64,000 nt of DNA, taken from NCBI GenBank assembly GCA_000681355.2, contig JJNX02000002.1, positions 27,192-91,191 of the forward strand, in the 5' to 3' direction. Under the pieces are notes generated by a model. It saw nothing but the letters and a program-made list of their open reading frames with translations, was not told the origin of the DNA and ran no database searches. Position numbers and translations under genes: made by a program. The DNA is from Peptococcaceae bacterium SCADC1_2_3. Its GTDB lineage: Bacteria > Bacillota > Desulfotomaculia > Desulfotomaculales > Nap2-2B. Shown here one piece after another: positions 9,823-20,338 of this stretch (position 1 is the stretch's first letter; each line of letters opens with the position of its first letter).

Positions 9823-10968
9823 GTGAATCTTCAATTTACCACCGAACAAGAACTATTACGTAAAACAGTAAGAGAATTTGCGGAAACCCAAGTTGCCCCT
9901 TTGGTAGAAGAAATGGAACGAACAGATGAAATGCCCATGGAGTTGGTTAAAATAATGGCCGACCAGGGCTATTATGGAGTCACGATTCCGCAAACCTATG
10001 GAGGATCGGGTCTGGGTCATGTAGCCCGGCTTATTATCCTGGAGGAAGTGGGCCGGATTTCAGCCGCCGTTAGTATGTCCTTGCAGTGTCTTCAATTTGG
10101 CGGGGGCTGCCTTAGTAGTTCAGGAAATGAGGCGCAAAAACAAAAATACATTCTTGATTTTATCCAGGGAAAAAATATAGCCGCTGCTGCCATTACCGAA
10201 GCTACGGGAGGATCTGACCCTTCAGCCACAGCCACAGAAGCAATTGAACATGATGATTATTATCTTCTTAACGGACGTAAGGTCTTTATTACTAATTCTA
10301 ATATTGCCAATATGGCCGTTGTTCTGACCAAAACAAAAGACGAACCAAAAAAAGAATTTAGTACATTTATTGTAGATAAAAGCATGGCTGGTTTTCGGGC
10401 CGGACGAGTTGAAAATAAAATTGGCTTTAAGGGTTGTGGAACTGGTGAGCTAGTTTTTGAAAACTGTAGAGTACCAAAAGAAAATCTTTTAGGCAAACCA
10501 GGTCAGGGGTTAGCTATTGCCTTAAAAGGAGTTAGTGAATATGGCCGGGTTGGTATTATTGGAGTGGCGTTAGGAATAATGCAGGCTTCTTACGAGGCAG
10601 CTTTAAAATTTTCCCGCGAGCGGGTAATGTATGGAAAACCAATCAGCAACCTTCCTGCTGTTTATTACCGCATTGCGGAAATATACGCTGACCTTGAAGC
10701 CAGCAGGTTATTGGCTTACCGGGCCGTTTGGCTGCTTGACCAGGAAAAATATGCTGATGTCGAAATAGCGGCGGCAAAATTTTTCGTTACGGAAGCTGCA
10801 CTGCGCTGCACACGTAAAGCAATGGACATTCATGGTGGTTATGGTTGCATTAAAGAATACGCAGTAGAAAGATACTGCCGTGATGCTCAGCTTTTAATTC
10901 CTGCTGATGGAACTAACGATATTCAACGGATGGTGGTTGGCCGCACCCTTGCGTCCAGTAAAAAATAG
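9823..10968 (+). CDS. Acyl-CoA dehydrogenase
   Basis: GTG start; ITEATGGSDPSATATEA, YGCIKEYAVERYCRDAQLLIPADGTNDIQRMVVGR; immediately downstream of etfBA. Confidence 0.92.
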   Translation: MNLQFTTEQELLRKTVREFAETQVAPLVEEMERTDEMPMELVKIMADQGYYGVTIPQTYGGSGLGHVARLIILEEVGRISAAVSMSLQCLQFGGGCLSSSGNEAQKQKYILDFIQGKNIAAAAITEATGGSDPSATATEAIEHDDYYLLNGRKVFITNSNIANMAVVLTKTKDEPKKEFSTFIVDKSMAGFRAGRVENKIGFKGCGTGELVFENCRVPKENLLGKPGQGLAIALKGVSEYGRVGIIGVALGIMQASYEAALKFSRERVMYGKPISNLPAVYYRIAEIYADLEASRLLAYRAVWLLDQEKYADVEIAAAKFFVTEAALRCTRKAMDIHGGYGCIKEYAVERYCRDAQLLIPADGTNDIQRMVVGRTLASSKK

Positions 10969-11095
10969 TTTAAAAAACAAATATCCGGAACCGGAATAAT
11001 ATTTAATTGACAACAAAAAACTTAATGGTAAAATACTTGTAAATATAATCTTACCGAAATTTCTAAAAGTCTTAAGTAAGAGAGAGGGTAAAAAT

Positions 11096-11572
11096 ATGAT
11101 TCCCGTTAGTGTAAAAGGAATTGCTTATGATGCTTCCGGCAACCCGGTTGTTCTTTTAATTGACCAAAAAGAAGAGCGGGTTTTACCTATTTGGATAGGT
11201 CCGTTAGAAGCCCATGCTATTGCCGTAGCTTTGGAGAAAGCAAACTTACCCCGCCCTTTAACTCATGATTTATTGAAAAACGTATGTGATCGTTTAGGTG
11301 CTCAGGTATCCCAAGTAGTAATTAGTGACTTGCTGGATAATACTTTTTACGCTGAGGTTCACCTGGTGTTACCAAAAGAAGAATTGGTTTTAGATGCCCG
11401 GCCAAGTGATGCAATAGCATTAGCCCTGCGTGCCGTTACACCTGTTTTTTTAAGCGATAAACTTACCAGTCATATGTTAAACATTAAAGATTTATTTGAC
11501 GAAGAAGCCCAGGCCGAATTGCAAAATATACTCAATACCAGCGAAGAAGAGGAAAAAAAGTTGCTGCATTAA
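11096..11572 (+). CDS. Bifunctional nuclease (BFN/DUF151) family protein
   Basis: VLLIDQKEERVLPIWIGPLEAHAIAVALE...RPLTHDLL...DARPSDAIALALR. Confidence 0.9.
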   Translation: MIPVSVKGIAYDASGNPVVLLIDQKEERVLPIWIGPLEAHAIAVALEKANLPRPLTHDLLKNVCDRLGAQVSQVVISDLLDNTFYAEVHLVLPKEELVLDARPSDAIALALRAVTPVFLSDKLTSHMLNIKDLFDEEAQAELQNILNTSEEEEKKLLH

Positions 11573-12435
11573 CATTGGTGCGCAGGATAAGAGCCTAATA
11601 CTCGTAACGAAAGAGTATGATTTACAATTTCGTCTAGTGCTTTACGCACCTCTTTGTCTAAACGATGGCCTAAAAAATCAATAAAAAAGAGGTAATCTCC
11701 CAATTTACGTTTGGCGGGACGGGATTCAATCCGGGTAAGGTTAATATTGCGCCGGGCAAATTCGGCTAAAATACTGTAAAGCGCTCCGGGACGATCCTTA
11801 ATTGTAACTATAACGGACGTCTTGCAACCAGGGACTTGTTCATTATCTTCCAGTCCAACGACCATAAAGCGGGTAGCATTATCGGGATAATCATTTATAT
11901 TACTAGCCAATACCTGTAAGCCGTTATTTTCAGCCGCCAAAGTTGTCCCAATAGCTGCCCAAGGCTCATGACTGCCGGCTACTAAGGCGGCAGCACTAGC
12001 GGTGCTGCTTGTTTCTATGGTCTCTACGTCAGGAAAATTTTGTTCAATATAGTTCCTGCACTGAGCCAACGGCTGGGGATGGGAGATAATTTGCTTTAGG
12101 CCGGACAGCTTCGTACCGGGACGGACTAATAAGTGATGTATTACCGCTAGAATTATTTCTTTTTGGAAATATATATTAAAAAAATTATGGGCCAGTAAGT
12201 CTAGAGTTTGGTTAACCGCTCCTTCTACAGAATTTTCTAAAGGTACTATTCCCACCGTCACGGTCCCTTTTTCTACGGCTAACAGCACTTTTTGCAGAGA
12301 CGAAAAGGGGGTAAGCATAATTTCGTCTTGGTGCTCATTTTTAGACATATCTTTTTTTATCTTTTCTTCAATATAATAACGGACCGCCAACTCAGAAAAG
12401 GTACCCGGAGGGCCAAGGTAACCAATATTTAGCAT
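11569..12435 (-). CDS. pheA: Prephenate dehydratase
   Basis: IGYLGPPGTFSELAVRYY...VPLENSVEGAVNQTLDLL...TRFMVVG, ACT domain KTSVIVTIKDRPGALYSIL...NLTRIESRPAK. Confidence 0.93.
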   Translation of the reverse strand: MLNIGYLGPPGTFSELAVRYYIEEKIKKDMSKNEHQDEIMLTPFSSLQKVLLAVEKGTVTVGIVPLENSVEGAVNQTLDLLAHNFFNIYFQKEIILAVIHHLLVRPGTKLSGLKQIISHPQPLAQCRNYIEQNFPDVETIETSSTASAAALVAGSHEPWAAIGTTLAAENNGLQVLASNINDYPDNATRFMVVGLEDNEQVPGCKTSVIVTIKDRPGALYSILAEFARRNINLTRIESRPAKRKLGDYLFFIDFLGHRLDKEVRKALDEIVNHTLSLRVLGSYPAHQC

Positions 12436-12476
12436 TAATAACTCCTTTCTATAAAAATACTGCTTTCCTTAAAAAT

Positions 12477-13418
12477 TTATTTTTTTATTTTATTTTTTCG
12501 TTCTATTTCCTGATGGTACTTTTTGGCTGCGGTGGCCGCTATGGCGCCATCCGCTACCGCCGTTACGATTTGACGCAAGTTCTTTTTCCGCACATCACCG
12601 GCCGCAAATAACCCCGGACATTTGGTCCCCATTTCCTCGTCAGTAACAACATACCCCTGCTCGTTTAATGTTGCCAGGTCTTTTACCAGTTCAGAGTTGG
12701 GCCGTGTCCCACCATAAACAAAAACTCCTGCCACCTCAAGATGCCGGCTTTCACCGGTACGCACATCTTTAATCTTAATTCCTGTTACCACTTCATCTCC
12801 GTGTATTTCCTTTACGGTATGATTTAAAATAAATTCTATCTTAGGATTTTCCCTGGCCCGAAGCAAGTTGATTGTTGCTGCCTGCAGTTCTTCTCTTTTG
12901 TGGATAAGATACACCTTAGCCGCAAAGTTAGTCAAAAACAAAGCTTCTTCAACCGCGGCGTCGCTACCGCCAACTACCGCAATATGCTTATCCCGAAAAA
13001 AGGCGCCGTCGCAAGTAGCACAATAAGAAACCCCCCGGCCATGAAAATCATGTTCTCCTTTTACTTTTAGCAGCTTTGGTTGCGTGCCGGTAGCCAGGAT
13101 GACGGCTTGCGCCTTTATTTCCTCACTGCTTGTATTAACCATAAAGATACCGTTGGCCCAAGTTAGGGACTGTACCTGATCAATAATAAATTTTACCCCA
13201 AAGTGACGGGCCTGCTTTTCCATTTGCGCCATCAGCTCAGGACCGCTAATCCCATCGGCAAAGCCAGGGTAATTCTCAACCAGGTATGCAGTCGCCGCTG
13301 TACCGCCGGGGACTCCTCTTTCAATTAAAACTACGTCTAGATTAGCCCGGGCAGCGTAAATTCCTGCGGCCAAACCTGCGGGTCCGCCGCCAATAATGAT
13401 GAGTTCTCCTTTTTCCAT
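12477..13418 (-). CDS. trxB: Thioredoxin-disulfide reductase
   Basis: IIGGGPAGLAAGIYAARA, redox CATCDGAFF, VVGGSDAAVEEALFL, GLFAAGDV. Confidence 0.93.
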   Translation of the reverse strand: MEKGELIIIGGGPAGLAAGIYAARANLDVVLIERGVPGGTAATAYLVENYPGFADGISGPELMAQMEKQARHFGVKFIIDQVQSLTWANGIFMVNTSSEEIKAQAVILATGTQPKLLKVKGEHDFHGRGVSYCATCDGAFFRDKHIAVVGGSDAAVEEALFLTNFAAKVYLIHKREELQAATINLLRARENPKIEFILNHTVKEIHGDEVVTGIKIKDVRTGESRHLEVAGVFVYGGTRPNSELVKDLATLNEQGYVVTDEEMGTKCPGLFAAGDVRKKNLRQIVTAVADGAIAATAAKKYHQEIERKNKIKK

Positions 13419-13438
13419 CTTATTTTTACCTCCGCTTC

Positions 13439-13478
13439 GGGCAGGCAGGATGCCTACCCTACAAGCCTGCCCTACTTA
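13439..13478. repeat. Related CAGGC-palindrome repeat between thrB and trxB
   Basis: GGGCAGGCAGGATGCCTACCCTACAAGCCTGCCCTACTT; shares AAGTAGG end and CAGGC(W)...GCCTG arms. Confidence 0.6.
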
Positions 13479-13485
13479 TCCTGTT

Positions 13486-14391
13486 TTATGGCTTAACCTC
13501 TAAAGCCCTTGCTCCCGTCAGACTGGGTTCCAAAACCATGGTTTTGGCCGGCACCCCATTTTCTCTAAAGGTCTCACTCATCACCTGGGCAATATGTTCC
13601 GGATTACGGTCAACAAAAGCAGCTATGGCCGGGCCAGCACCACTTAAGGTCACCCCTCGCGCTCCGGCCAGGCGAGCCGCGGCAAAAACTTTTTTCATCC
13701 CCGGAACAAGTGGCGCCCGGTAAGGTTGGTGAAGGCGGTCTTCCATAGCCGTAGCCAAAAAACTTAAATCTCCCTGGTGCAAGGCAGCTACTAACAAGGC
13801 TAACCGGCCCAAATTAAAAACCGCATCCTGTAAACTTACCTGTTGGGGCAGCACTTCACGTGATTTTTTCGTCGCTAAAGAATAACCAGGAATGCCAATG
13901 ATCACCCTTAACCCGGGAGGAGGGGAAATCTTCAGGCATTTTATTTCACTATCTACCGGAACAGAAACTAAAATTCCTCCGTAAATGGCCGGCGCCACGT
14001 TATCTGGATGCCCTTCTATGTTTGCCGCCAGGGTAAGAATATCTTTTAAGGATAGCTTGCCGCCGGATAACGCGTTGGCACCAATTAAACCACCCACAAT
14101 GGCGGCCGCGCTGCTCCCCAATCCCCTGGTCACCGGAATATGATTAATTAACTTAATTTTAAGACCCTTTAGGGGATAATTAATTTGCTTAAACAAGCGA
14201 CATACTGCCTGGTAGACAATGTTTCTTTCGTCACGGGCTATTTCTTTTGCTCCTTCGCCAATCACTTCTATGGAAATACCAGCGGCTTTTTGTTCCAGCT
14301 CAATAATATTATAAAGCTTAAGCGCCATTCCCAGGCAATCTAAGCCGGGTCCGAGGTTAGCCGTGGTGGCAGGAACCTGGACGCGGACCAT
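13486..14391 (-). CDS. thrB: Homoserine kinase
   Basis: GHMP kinase: RVQVPATTANLGPGLDCLGMAL...PVTRGLGSSAAAIVGGLIGAN...GVTLSGAGPAIAAF. Confidence 0.95.
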   Translation of the reverse strand: MVRVQVPATTANLGPGLDCLGMALKLYNIIELEQKAAGISIEVIGEGAKEIARDERNIVYQAVCRLFKQINYPLKGLKIKLINHIPVTRGLGSSAAAIVGGLIGANALSGGKLSLKDILTLAANIEGHPDNVAPAIYGGILVSVPVDSEIKCLKISPPPGLRVIIGIPGYSLATKKSREVLPQQVSLQDAVFNLGRLALLVAALHQGDLSFLATAMEDRLHQPYRAPLVPGMKKVFAAARLAGARGVTLSGAGPAIAAFVDRNPEHIAQVMSETFRENGVPAKTMVLEPSLTGARALEVKP

Positions 14392-14405
14392 AAAAATCCC
14401 CCATT

Positions 14406-15707
14406 TTAAGTTTCTTCCCCTTCTACCCTAATAAAATTACATACTTCTTTAACTGCTGACAACTGGCTTATCAGATTTAGGGCTGCGCGGAAATTTTGTT
14501 CCTTAACCCGGTGGGTAACCAAAACAATTTCAGCCTGCTGGTCAAGGTTAAGCTTTTGAATTACGGAAGCCAGACTAACTTTTTTATCCCCAAAAGCATA
14601 AGCTATGGAAGCCAATACTCCAGGACGGTCATCTACTATTAAGCGTAAGTAATACTTACATTCAACTTCTCCTATTGGTTTGATTGGTTTTTGAGCATAA
14701 CAAGTACACTTAATAATTCCCGGTACTTTATACAAACGGTGGCGAGCAGCGTCCATAATATCCGCAACCACTGCGCTGCCTGTTGGCAGCGCTCCGGCTC
14801 CTTGCCCGTAAAACATTGTATCCCCCGCCGCATCACCCCTGATGAAAATAGCGTTGAACACTCCATTAACCGCCGCTAAAGGATGACTTTGGGGAATGAG
14901 AGCCGGATGTACCCGTACTTCCACCCCTTCCGGAGTTTCTTTGGCCATCCCCAACAACTTAACGGCATAGTTCAGCTCCCGGGCGTAATTAATGTCCCTG
15001 GCGGTTATACGGGTGATTCCCTCAACGTATACATCGTTAATTAACACGCGGGTATTAAAAGCAATAGAAGCTAAAATAGCAATTTTACGCGCGGCATCCA
15101 GCCCTTCAATATCGGCTGTCGGGTCTCTTTCCGCGTAACCTAACTCTTGCGCCTCTAAAAGAGCGTTGGTAAAATCAACTCCCTGATAGCTCATTTTAGT
15201 TAAAATATAATTGGTCGTACCGTTAATAATCCCCATAACTTCTTTAATCTGGTTTGCCGCCAGACATTGCTTTAAGGGACGGATAATAGGTATACCGCCG
15301 GCTACGCTGCCTTCAAAAAGCAAATCTGCTTTCCCTGCGGCGGCGGCTTCAAAAAGTTCTTTCCCGTGTAAAGCTAGCAAATCTTTATTAGCGGTAACTA
15401 CACTTTTACCACGTTCTAAAGCGGAAAGCACGTAATTTAAAGCAGGTTCTAGACCACCTATTAATTCCACCACAATCTCTATTTCAGGATCTTCTAAAAT
15501 ATCGCGATAATCTTTGGTTAAAAGTGCCGGGTCAAGCTCCATGCCCCTGTCTTTGGCTAAATCACGCACTAAAATACGGGTTACTTTAATTTCCGCTCCT
15601 ACTTTTTGCGTAAGATTGTCTTTATTACCCGTCAGGATACGGTAAGTCCCTTGTCCTACAGTCCCTAAGCCTAATAAGCCTACCTTTATTATTGGAAACA
15701 AGCACAT
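14406..15707 (-). CDS. hom: Homoserine dehydrogenase with ACT domain
   Basis: VGLLGLGTVGQGTYRIL...VVTANKDLLALHGKELF...GIINGTTNYILTKM...DPTADIEGLDAARK; ACT VDDRPGVLASIAYAFGDKKVSLASVIQK. Confidence 0.95.
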   Translation of the reverse strand: MCLFPIIKVGLLGLGTVGQGTYRILTGNKDNLTQKVGAEIKVTRILVRDLAKDRGMELDPALLTKDYRDILEDPEIEIVVELIGGLEPALNYVLSALERGKSVVTANKDLLALHGKELFEAAAAGKADLLFEGSVAGGIPIIRPLKQCLAANQIKEVMGIINGTTNYILTKMSYQGVDFTNALLEAQELGYAERDPTADIEGLDAARKIAILASIAFNTRVLINDVYVEGITRITARDINYARELNYAVKLLGMAKETPEGVEVRVHPALIPQSHPLAAVNGVFNAIFIRGDAAGDTMFYGQGAGALPTGSAVVADIMDAARHRLYKVPGIIKCTCYAQKPIKPIGEVECKYYLRLIVDDRPGVLASIAYAFGDKKVSLASVIQKLNLDQQAEIVLVTHRVKEQNFRAALNLISQLSAVKEVCNFIRVEGEET

Positions 15708-15817
15708 TACTCCTTTTTACCAAAAAAACTTAATGTGCTTATTATTATAACATTAAAGAATTTTAGAGGCAATGTTAGCTAATCAAAAATTCAATTAATC
15801 TATATATGGCTCAATAA

Positions 15818-17296
15818 TTAAATAATAATGCAAATTATACCGCCACCTTCGTTAACAATACGCTGCATAGTTTCTTGCAGTTTATATTGGGTATTTTCCG
15901 GTATCCGGTATAGTTTATTTTGAATACCCTCCCGCACTAAATCATGCAAGGATTTACCGAATATTTCTGACTGCCAGATTTTTTGGGGATTTTCTTCAAA
16001 TTCAGCCATCATATAGTGCACCAACTCTTCACATTGTTTTTCCGTTCCAAAAATAGGAGTAATTTCAGTGTCAATATTGGCCTTAATCAAGTGAATTGAT
16101 GGGGCACTGGCTTTAAGTCTTACTCCAAAACGACTGCCCTGTCTCATTAATTGGGGTTCTTCTAAAATCAATTCGTCTATACCGGGAATAACCACTCCGT
16201 AGCCGGATTCTTTCACCTCTTCCAAGGCGCCGGCCACTTTATCGTACGCTCTTTTAGCCCCGGTCAATTCCTTAAATAAACGGTATAGCAAACGTTCATC
16301 ATCCACCTGAAAGCCTGTTTCCTCGCTTAACGCTTTAAAATACATTTCAGGAGGTGAGGATGTATCAATAACGGCTACACCGGTACCCATATCCATTTCG
16401 TTTAGTTTTGTTCCGGAAATAAAATCGTACTGCGCCAAATTTTCTACGGCACTATTAACGTCCCGTAAGCGCCGGATGTTTTGAACTGTTTCCTGAACAA
16501 CCTGATCGAATTTTTCCCGTAACCAATGCTGAGAGTATAATTCCTCTATCCAGGAAGGTAAGTTAATTTTTACTTCATTTACGGGGAATTCAAATAAAAC
16601 ATTTTCCAAAATAAATAAGATGTCTTGTTGGGTTAGGTGTAAACAATCCACAGGCAAAACAGGAACGTCATATTTTTGGGATAAATCTTCCGCTAATTGA
16701 ATGGTTTCAAAATAATCCGGGCTCGTGCTATTTAGCAGTACTAAAAAGGGGCGGTTGATATCTTTAAATTCCGCAATAACCCTTTCTTCTGCCTCTACGT
16801 AATTTTCCCGCGGTATATCAGTTATGCTGCCATCGGTGGTTACCACAATGCCCATGGTGGAATGTTCAGAAATAACTTTACGCGTTCCCACCTCGGCTGC
16901 TTCCTGAAAAGGAATGGGTTCTTCAAACCACGGGGTGGTAACCATCCGCGGCCCGTTTTCTTCCTCTTCATAACCAAGCGCTCCCTCCACCCGGTAGCCC
17001 ACACAATCAATTAACCGTATTTTTACTTGAAGACCAGGGGCAATGCTTATTTCTACGGCCTCATTTGGTACAAATTTTGGCTCTGTGGTCATTATGGTTC
17101 TCCCCGCACCACTTTGCGGTAATTCATCTTTAGACCTTTCCTGATCATACGGATTTTTAATGTTGGGAATAACTAATAATTCCATAAAACGTTTAATAAA
17201 GGTTGATTTACCTGTACGTACTCCACCACTTACGCCCAAATAAATATCACCACCAGTACGTTCAGCAATGTCCCGAAAAAGATCTGATTTTTCCAT
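15818..17296 (-). CDS. spoIVA: Stage IV sporulation protein A
   Basis: MEKSDLFRDIAERTGGDIYLGVSGGVRTGKSTFIKRFMELLVIPNI...RTIMTTEPKFVPNEAVEI; full-length SpoIVA pattern. Confidence 0.96.
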   Translation of the reverse strand: MEKSDLFRDIAERTGGDIYLGVSGGVRTGKSTFIKRFMELLVIPNIKNPYDQERSKDELPQSGAGRTIMTTEPKFVPNEAVEISIAPGLQVKIRLIDCVGYRVEGALGYEEEENGPRMVTTPWFEEPIPFQEAAEVGTRKVISEHSTMGIVVTTDGSITDIPRENYVEAEERVIAEFKDINRPFLVLLNSTSPDYFETIQLAEDLSQKYDVPVLPVDCLHLTQQDILFILENVLFEFPVNEVKINLPSWIEELYSQHWLREKFDQVVQETVQNIRRLRDVNSAVENLAQYDFISGTKLNEMDMGTGVAVIDTSSPPEMYFKALSEETGFQVDDERLLYRLFKELTGAKRAYDKVAGALEEVKESGYGVVIPGIDELILEEPQLMRQGSRFGVRLKASAPSIHLIKANIDTEITPIFGTEKQCEELVHYMMAEFEENPQKIWQSEIFGKSLHDLVREGIQNKLYRIPENTQYKLQETMQRIVNEGGGIICIII

Positions 17297-17525
17297 GCCT
17301 AAGACTCCTTTCTAAAAAATGAAATTTTTACTGGCATACATTAACAATAATATATATATGAGCCTGGCAACAGAATATAACTTTAACCAAAAAAAACTGG
17401 ATTTTTATTTTTAATTTTTTTTTAAAAAAAGAAGGAGATTGGCAAAGATTGTCGAACAATTTAATATAATAAAGAAGTTGGCAGAGAAAGCGAGGTGATT
17501 TAAGGCGCATTTACTAAGGGTTCTG

Positions 17526-18149
17526 TTGGTAGTATTGTTGAGTGTGGCTTTATTTCCACTAAGCGCTATGGCCGATGTTTACGTGGTTGAAAAGGGAGAT
17601 ACTTTATATTCCATTGCCCTCAAAAATAATACTACCGTAAGCGCTTTACAAGATAAGAATAATTTAAAAGATACATCTATTTTTACCGGACAAAAATTAA
17701 ATATATCTGTTGTATCTACTGCTTACCATTCATCCTTAACGACAGACAGTGTATCGCGTGGAATAAGTTTTTCAGGTGTACGTACGATTTTAGGAAAAGC
17801 CTTATCTTTGCTGGGAAGTAGGTATGCGTACGGCGCTAGTGGACCAAGGGTATTTGATTGCTCTGGTTTTACTTCTTATGTTTTTAAAAGTCTTGGTTTT
17901 AACCTGCCTCATAATGCTGCTGCCCAGGCTGCCATTGGTAAGCCGGTAAGAAAGTCAGAGCTTTTACCCGGCGATTTGGTTTTCTTTAGTTATTACGGTA
18001 ATAGAGGAATCAATCACGTAGGAATTTACAGCGGCAATAACAAGTTCATTCATGCATCCTCTTCTTCCAGAGGGGTAATTTATTCCTCATTACGCGACGC
18101 TTATTATCAAAATAATTACCGGGGAGCAAGAAGGATACTTTATAAGTAA
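17526..18149 (+). CDS. Secreted LysM + NlpC/P60 peptidoglycan hydrolase
   Basis: Signal peptide; LysM YVVEKGDTLYSIALKNNTTVSALQDKNNL; NlpC/P60 FDCSGFTSYVFKSLGFNLPHNAAAQ...PGDLVFF...NHVGIYSGNNKFIHASS. TTG start with no obvious ATG; start uncertain. Confidence 0.88.
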   Translation: MVVLLSVALFPLSAMADVYVVEKGDTLYSIALKNNTTVSALQDKNNLKDTSIFTGQKLNISVVSTAYHSSLTTDSVSRGISFSGVRTILGKALSLLGSRYAYGASGPRVFDCSGFTSYVFKSLGFNLPHNAAAQAAIGKPVRKSELLPGDLVFFSYYGNRGINHVGIYSGNNKFIHASSSSRGVIYSSLRDAYYQNNYRGARRILYK

Positions 18150-18157
18150 CTATAATC

Positions 18158-18291
18158 GTAACTACTCAGGTTCATAGGGGCAAAGGCACAGAGGCACAAA
18201 GTTTTTTTGCCAGACTTGCAGATCTCTATACGTTTTCATTTCACTTTAGACCTTTGTGCTTTTGAACCTATGTGCCTACCTAAGTAGTTAC
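18158..18291. repeat. Long inverted-repeat intergenic element, first copy
   Basis: GTAACTACTCAGGTTCATAGGGGCAAAGGCACAGAGGCACAAAG ... CTTTGTGCTTTTGAACCTATGTGCCTACCTAAGTAGTTAC. Confidence 0.8.
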
Positions 18292-18570
18292 CTATTATAT
18301 CATAATATCTTATCTTTTCCAGATAATTTAAGGCGTCTTATAACAGACGCCTTAAAATTTACTTCTTTTGATTACCTTATCCATATTTACTATAATTATT
18401 TATCTCTTTACTACATCCATTTACCTTTGACATTTACTTTAAAAACTAAATTAATTTACCTCAAATTTACGGCTATACGCTTAAAGCTTAACCCATTTCC
18501 CACCCCCTCAAATCTACTGTTGTTATATTATATGACCGACTATAACCCATCTTTCCTGGTAATTTTTGAT

Positions 18571-19407
18571 TTACTCGCCAAGTAAAGTAGGGTAACGCAG
18601 TTGAGGACAGTTGCACTCCGGGTCAAGCTTTATATTGCGTAAAGCGTAGAGCAAAATTTTTCCCATTCGCGGGGCTTCCTGATAAAATATCCTGCTTAGC
18701 GTATCATGCTGCCAATCTTCAACAACCCCTTCGGCATAATTGGCGACTATATCTATTCGAGCGTAACAGGCAGCTATTTCTCTGGCCAGATATGCTTCCG
18801 GACACATACTTTGCCCCACTATATCGGCCCCTAAACGCCCCAACATGGCAATTTCCGCCGGGCTTTCAAAGTGGCGGCCGTCGGTGACGGCGTATATGCC
18901 GCGGTCAAAAACACGTCCTGTTCCATCTGCATTACACAACCGGGCAGCTTTTATCAAGTTAATTCTGATTTGCGGACAAACAGCCTGGCGCATAGCCAAA
19001 AGATAATCGCTGCTTAACTCTATATCTTTGCGCAAGGAAAAATCCAGGTAGTCAGAAGATATAACCAGGTCATACGGGTTTAAAAGGTGGTTTATAGAGC
19101 CCACGCCACCTTCGGCAATAATCTTTTTCACCCCGGCTTCTTTTAACACCCAGAATAACCGTAGTGAAGCCTGTCCCCGCTTAATTCCTTTTCGCCACCC
19201 GTGGAGTTTAACGTGAAGTACTTTTTTGTCTTCAAAAATAAACAATTTAAACCGCGGACTTTCTCCGTACGGAGTATCGAAAACTAAATTATTTTTTAGT
19301 ATCTTTAAGCCAGGAAAATTCAGGTCTTCCGGAAAATTACTTCCGCACGTTCCTGAACCGCCAATTATAGCAAAATCTACCTGGGGAATTTCCTGGCACA
19401 TAAACAA
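18571..19407 (-). CDS. MTAP/PNP-family nucleoside phosphorylase
   Basis: FAIIGGSGTCG...GVKKIIAEGGVGSINHLLNPYDLVISSDYLDF...ESPAEIAMLGRLGADIVGQSMCPEAYLAREIAACYA. Confidence 0.8.
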   Translation of the reverse strand: MFMCQEIPQVDFAIIGGSGTCGSNFPEDLNFPGLKILKNNLVFDTPYGESPRFKLFIFEDKKVLHVKLHGWRKGIKRGQASLRLFWVLKEAGVKKIIAEGGVGSINHLLNPYDLVISSDYLDFSLRKDIELSSDYLLAMRQAVCPQIRINLIKAARLCNADGTGRVFDRGIYAVTDGRHFESPAEIAMLGRLGADIVGQSMCPEAYLAREIAACYARIDIVANYAEGVVEDWQHDTLSRIFYQEAPRMGKILLYALRNIKLDPECNCPQLRYPTLLGE

Positions 19408-19480
19408 TCACCTTATTAGTACCTTTTAGTACTTTATTATTAATTAATCAAAAATAACTAAAAATAACTAAGTACATTTT

Positions 19481-19510
19481 AAGTAGGGCAGGCTTCTAGC
19501 CTGCTCTTTT
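19481..19510. repeat. Related CAGGC-palindrome repeat beside adk
   Basis: AAGTAGGGCAGGCTTCTAGCCTGCTCTTTT. Confidence 0.65.
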
Positions 19511-20201
19511 AGCAACAAGAGGGAAGAGAATCATCATAATCTGAAATATTAGAAGTGGTCTTTATACTGGTAATAACCTCGGTTAACACTTTATTAATTT
19601 CCTGATCCCCGTTAATATTTTTAAGCAGTTTCTTTTGAATATAATATTCAATCAAAGGCTGGGTTTGATTTTCGTAAACATCCAAACGGTTAGAAACGGC
19701 CTCTTCATTATCATCGCTGCGCTGATATAATTCCCCGCCACAGTTATCGCATTTTCCTTCCTGCTGGGGGGGATTAAATAAAATATGATAGCTTGACCCG
19801 CAATTGCGGCAAATCCGTCGCCCCGTTAACCGGGCCATAAGTCTTTCCCGGGGAACGTCAATATTAATTACCCCGTTTAAATTAATCTTTAAGGCTTCAA
19901 TTGCTTCATCCAAGGCAATAGCCTGCGGTAAAGTCCGGGGAAAACCGTCAAGTAAAAAACCTTTTTCTTGACAATCATCCTGGGATAAACGTTCATTCAC
20001 CATTCCCACCACAACTTCGTCAGGTACCAGCTCTCCTTTATCCATGTACTCTTTGGCTCTTTTACCCATTTCGGTACCTGCTTTAATTGCTTCCCGAAAC
20101 ATATCTCCGGTAGACACATGGACAAGGCTAAATTCTTTTACCAGTCCTTCGGCTTGTGTTCCCTTACCGGCACCCGGTGGGCCCATGATTAAAAGTTTCA
20201 A
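19509..20201 (-). CDS. adk: Adenylate kinase with zinc LID
   Basis: [15 protein letters not shown]...GFPRTLPQA...[18 protein letters not shown]...[14 protein letters not shown]; lone copy, not in a ribosomal operon here. Confidence 0.9.
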   Translation of the reverse strand: MKLLIMGPPGAGKGTQAEGLVKEFSLVHVSTGDMFREAIKAGTEMGKRAKEYMDKGELVPDEVVVGMVNERLSQDDCQEKGFLLDGFPRTLPQAIALDEAIEALKINLNGVINIDVPRERLMARLTGRRICRNCGSSYHILFNPPQQEGKCDNCGGELYQRSDDNEEAVSNRLDVYENQTQPLIEYYIQKKLLKNINGDQEINKVLTEVITSIKTTSNISDYDDSLPSCC

Positions 20202-20223
20202 ATAAACCCCTCCCTAAAAATAA

Positions 20224-20300
<77 letters not shown>

Positions 20301-20338
20301 CCTAACTAGTTTATTATGCTACAATTCCCACCTAAAAG

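Noticed and set aside
8029-10968. Electron-bifurcating EtfAB-dehydrogenase complex
   Set aside because: The ETF-ACD arrangement is clear, but nothing visible separates bifurcating from ordinary ETF; not claimed.
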